A stretch of 64,000 nt of DNA from Altibacter sp. HG106 (lineage in GTDB: Bacteria; Bacteroidota; Bacteroidia; Flavobacteriales; Flavobacteriaceae): positions 186,001-250,000 of the forward strand of contig NZ_JAQQTD010000003.1 of assembly GCF_028561755.1 (NCBI RefSeq), read 5' to 3'. Position 1 is the first letter of the stretch. Each line of letters starts with the position of its first letter. Positions 61,532-64,000 of the stretch are shown here, piece after piece. Both the position numbers and the translations under genes were made by a program. The notes beneath the pieces were generated by a model that was not told the origin of the DNA, did not search any database, and worked only from the letters and a program-made list of their open reading frames with translations.

Positions 61532-62158
61532 TTATTCGCCCCGTTTTTTGGGTTCTGCTTCAGAGAGCTTCAACGGAATCATCTGCTGAACACTTTCCAG
61601 TTTTTCCTGAATGTCTTCGGCTTTCGATCCTGAGATTTCTCCTTCATCGATCGCGCGTTTCATCTCAGTAAATTTCCATCCGTACATCCGTTGGGCTTCA
61701 CGGTCTCGTAAGAAATTATAAGCCGCCACCAGTTCGTTCTGAACCGCAATGTACATTTCATAAGAGGTAAGTCGGTCGTTTTGAACCGAAATCACCGCTT
61801 TATTAGGATTATCTGAAGACTCTGGAGAACGAGCTCCTTTACAGAAAGCACAATACTCTGCCGTACCGGAAGGCGCGCCACCGTTGTCGATAAAATCGAT
61901 GGCTGCTTGACGCAAGTCTTTCAACTCCATCAATTCTTCTTCCACAAGGAGTTGATCATCCTTGTTCACGTTTACGATGAACAAGTTTTTCTCTTTTATG
62001 ATAACATCCTCATCATTGGGAGGTTCAGGGGGAGGCAATTGTCTCGCGATTCCTTTGTCCTTCTCTATCGTGGTGGTTACCAAGAAAAAGATAAGGAGCA
62101 GAAACGCGATGTCTGCCATAGATCCTGCATTTACTTCAGGTGTTGATCGTCTAGCCAT
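61532..62158 (-). CDS. ExbD/TolR biopolymer transport protein with a CxxC insertion (first copy)
   Basis: 208 residues. The membrane helix carries Asp16 in SMADIAFLLLIFF. The periplasmic part is larger than in the neighbour and has an insertion with CAFC (Cys103, Cys106), a possible disulfide or metal site. A C-terminal helix (LEKLESVQQMI) resembles a coil that could contact TonB or a second ExbD. The gene starts 2 bases after the 142 aa gene. This unusual insertion is conserved enough in shape to suggest a role, but I cannot say what. Confidence 0.88.
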   Translation of the reverse strand: MARRSTPEVNAGSMADIAFLLLIFFLVTTTIEKDKGIARQLPPPEPPNDEDVIIKEKNLFIVNVNKDDQLLVEEELMELKDLRQAAIDFIDNGGAPSGTAEYCAFCKGARSPESSDNPNKAVISVQNDRLTSYEMYIAVQNELVAAYNFLRDREAQRMYGWKFTEMKRAIDEGEISGSKAEDIQEKLESVQQMIPLKLSEAEPKKRGE

Positions 62159-62160
62159 TC

Positions 62161-62589
62161 TTATCGAGTTGTCATTTTCTTAATTCCGCTAAATACCATC
62201 GCTCCAATAGCCAAAATGGCTAGGATGTAGAAAGTATACAAGCCGGTTCCTACCCATTTCGAACCACTCGCAGAAAGCATTCCGCCTTCACGAAGTTCGG
62301 TTTCCACTCCGTCTGCAAGGACGTAAGCGATTACCACAATGAGTGCAAAGGCGCCCACAGACATCAAGGTTTTCTTGAGATCGCCTGCGAATATTCCTTT
62401 GAGTACAAATACAACCACAAAGAGTAACACGAGAGCAAAAATAACGTACGCCACGTACATAATCCCGTCAACCCCTTCACCGGTTGCTTTTATTGCCTCA
62501 TCTCCTTTGGCGATGATCATTCCGAGGAAAATAACCCCAGCAACGCCAAGCAGAAGTGCAACTATTTTTAAAATTTTATGCAAAGCCAT
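62161..62589 (-). CDS. Four-helix membrane protein in ExbB/ExbD operon
   Basis: 142 residues with four predicted membrane helices (8-26, 42-64, 74-92, 115-135). No signal peptide or known domain. Proteins like this are regularly found between exbB and exbD in Bacteroidota and may be part of the motor complex. It sits 27 bases after exbB and 2 bases before exbD, so it is translationally linked. Function unknown. Confidence 0.8.
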   Translation of the reverse strand: MALHKILKIVALLLGVAGVIFLGMIIAKGDEAIKATGEGVDGIMYVAYVIFALVLLFVVVFVLKGIFAGDLKKTLMSVGAFALIVVIAYVLADGVETELREGGMLSASGSKWVGTGLYTFYILAILAIGAMVFSGIKKMTTR

Positions 62590-62616
62590 AGTAATGGTGT
62601 GTTTTAGGGGTTACTG

Positions 62617-63420
62617 TTACTTTTTGTTTTTGTAATCTACCAACATATCAATTAATGTTATAGAAGCATCTTCCATACTGTTTACAATACTATCGATTTT
62701 CGCGATAATGTAGTTGTAGAAGATCTGAAGGATGATCGCAACAATAAGACCAAATACTGTAGTTAACAGTGCTACTTTAATACCCCCTGCTACTAACGAA
62801 GGGTTCATATCACCGGCAGCTTCAATCTTATCGAACGCCAAAATCATACCAATTACCGTACCCATGAAACCAAGCATCGGTGCTAATGCGATAAACAATG
62901 AAATCCAAGAAACGTTCTTTTCGAGTTGTCCCATTTGAACCCCTCCGTAAGCTACTACCGCTTTCTCTGCAGCTTCAATGCTTTCATCGGCGCGATCCAG
63001 CCCTTGATAGTAGATAGAGGCAACAGGACCTTTGGTGTTTCTACACACTTCTTTCGCAGCTTCAATACCACCGCTATTCAAAGCATCTTCCACATTTTCC
63101 GCTAGTTTACGGGTATTTGTGGTAGAAAGGTTAAGGTAAATAATTCGTTCGATAGCAATTGCTAGTCCAAGAATTAAACACAGTAATACGATACCCATAA
63201 ATCCTGGACCCCCTTCGATGAAACGTTGTTTCAGCGCTTGGTGAAAGCCTGGATTATCATCGCCGCTGGCAGCCTCTTCATCCTGAATAATTGAAACGGT
63301 TGCCGCTGTAGACAACGATTGAACGTTGGTTGGCATTGTTTGGGTAGTAGTTGCGTTTGCGTTTAAAGTGCCTGCAAATACCATTGCGGCCATTGCCATA
63401 ATAGAAAATAATTTTTTCAT
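62617..63420 (-). CDS. ExbB/TolQ proton channel protein with signal peptide
   Basis: 267 residues. An N-terminal signal-like segment (1-24, ending ANATTTQ) precedes a linker and three membrane helices: about 76-97, 170-192, 210-235. The conserved region AEKAVVAYGGVQMGQLEKNVSWISLFIALAPMLGFMGTVIGMILAF is the MotA/TolQ/ExbB core with the LGxxGTVxGM motif. It forms the pentameric proton channel that ExbD plugs. It is the first gene of the operon and has a promoter at 63457-63488. The signal peptide is longer than in E. coli ExbB. Confidence 0.93.
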   Translation of the reverse strand: MKKLFSIMAMAAMVFAGTLNANATTTQTMPTNVQSLSTAATVSIIQDEEAASGDDNPGFHQALKQRFIEGGPGFMGIVLLCLILGLAIAIERIIYLNLSTTNTRKLAENVEDALNSGGIEAAKEVCRNTKGPVASIYYQGLDRADESIEAAEKAVVAYGGVQMGQLEKNVSWISLFIALAPMLGFMGTVIGMILAFDKIEAAGDMNPSLVAGGIKVALLTTVFGLIVAIILQIFYNYIIAKIDSIVNSMEDASITLIDMLVDYKNKK

Positions 63421-63456
63421 TGCTATCGACTTAAAAGTTTGTTTTAGTTAAAGGTT

Positions 63457-63488
63457 TAAAGATATAAAATTATTTGGTTAATCTGCAA
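63457..63488 (-). promoter_or_regulatory. ExbB operon promoter
   Basis: On the minus strand TTG (63486-63488), 21 bases, TATCTTTA (63457-63464). The -7 box differs from TAnnTTTG only at the last base, and the spacing is normal. Confidence 0.6.
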
Positions 63489-64000
63489 CATTAAATTATT
63501 ACAGACTTAGTAAATACTTAGGTTTCAGCGATGTTTTCGATCCGCTTTATTCGCATTAATTTTGAGATTCTGAAGACTCATTTCACTAAGAAAACCCAAA
63601 ACAAGGGCTGCTAAGATATAAATTATATAAAAGTGTCCTAGGGAATTTACAGTAAATTAAAATTGGATGCTTGCATTTATCAGTTAAGAAGGTATTCCCG
63701 ATAAACATTTTCCACAAATCATGGTTTTAATGCTTAAATCCAAAGCATCTTTCTTCGTTTTTTCTTGACAATGACTCAAAATCAATGCGTTTCATTTTTT
63801 CCGAAGATCATATCCCAAGATCCCCCGGCAAATGTCCCGGTATTACCTCTAGGGGGAGCTGTCAACACTAATTGCTTCGCAATTATCAAAAACTCGAAAC
63901 CCAAAATGGGCAAGAAACCTTTACAGGATTACCTCGCTTCGCTCGGTGATCCCAGGGTGAGGGACTGTCAACCAAATCACTACGCGATTTAAAAAAGCCC
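63489..64000. other. Intergenic region at the right edge
   Basis: No gene could be supported; a 75-codon frame at 63765-63992 has no family features. AT-rich from 63489 to 63760, then a cluster of palindromes (63859-63990). The final AAAAAAGCCC may be the left arm of a terminator cut by the window edge. Confidence 0.5.
63859..63990. repeat. Cluster of three small palindromes with repeated CTGTCAAC
   Basis: Three hairpins lie within 120 bases: TAATTGC-TTC-GCAATTA (63869-63885), GGATTACC...GGTGATCC (63926-63952, one wobble) with a GC-TTC-GC centre, and AAATCAC-TAC-GCGATTT (63874+100 to 63990, one mismatch). CTGTCAAC precedes the first and third, 106 bases apart. This looks like a degenerate intergenic palindromic element. 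Confidence 0.5.

Noticed and set aside
63765-63992. 75-codon frame at right edge
   Set aside because: Runs through the palindromes, no homology-like features.

Overview
The window is a 64 kb piece of a Bacteroidota chromosome, most likely a marine or environmental Flavobacteriaceae. The signs are a flexirubin-type pigment cluster, promoters of the Bacteroidota pattern TTG-N19-21-TAnnTTTG, many lipoproteins and Bacteroidota-only families (DUF2723, DUF5916, DUF5686, WG repeats, flavobacterial S74 and C1q surface proteins), a ribonucleotide reductase whose small subunit carries the ATP-cone, and an ExbB/ExbD/ExbD operon. No rRNA, CRISPR array, transposase or prophage was seen. The genus cannot be named from the sequence alone.

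Region 1 (1-15.5 kb) is a flexirubin / aryl-polyene-dialkylresorcinol cluster. A tightly packed minus-strand operon runs from fabG (11231) to a ketosynthase cut by the window edge. It encodes FabG, KAS II-like, ACP, an HX4E acyltransferase, DarA, DarB, two hotdog dehydratases, a small unknown protein, a BtrH-like protein, a two-gene ABC exporter, a hotdog thioesterase and two more ketosynthases. Upstream are a WG-repeat protein and a tyrosine ammonia-lyase (coumarate starter), which is divergent from a flavin-dependent halogenase-like enzyme.

Region 2 (15.5-23 kb) holds small secreted proteins, the nrdB-nrdA pair (ATP-cone on NrdB, none on NrdA), two more small secreted or membrane proteins and tRNA-Gln(UUG). 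Region 3 (23-32.7 kb) has a DUF2723 GT-C membrane protein, a polysaccharide deacetylase, a thioredoxin-like protein without CxxC, a metallophosphoesterase, and an overlapping GH92 mannosidase / glycosylasparaginase pair that looks built for N-glycan breakdown.

Region 4 (32.7-41.9 kb) has a candidate small RNA, a giant S74-chaperone surface protein with three duplicated modules, a TPR histidine kinase (TTG start), a LytTR regulator, a second surface protein with a C1q-like head, and a lipoprotein cytochrome c. Region 5 (42-64 kb) is mostly housekeeping: polA, a DUF5916 outer-membrane protein, rplM-rpsI, rpsB with a structured leader, tsf, a spondin lipoprotein, pyrH, frr, a DUF5686 barrel, an MMPL/RND transporter, asnS, rpoN, a degenerate PAP2 protein, an outer-membrane barrel and an exbD-exbD-142 aa-exbB operon. 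The right edge is intergenic with a cluster of small palindromes.
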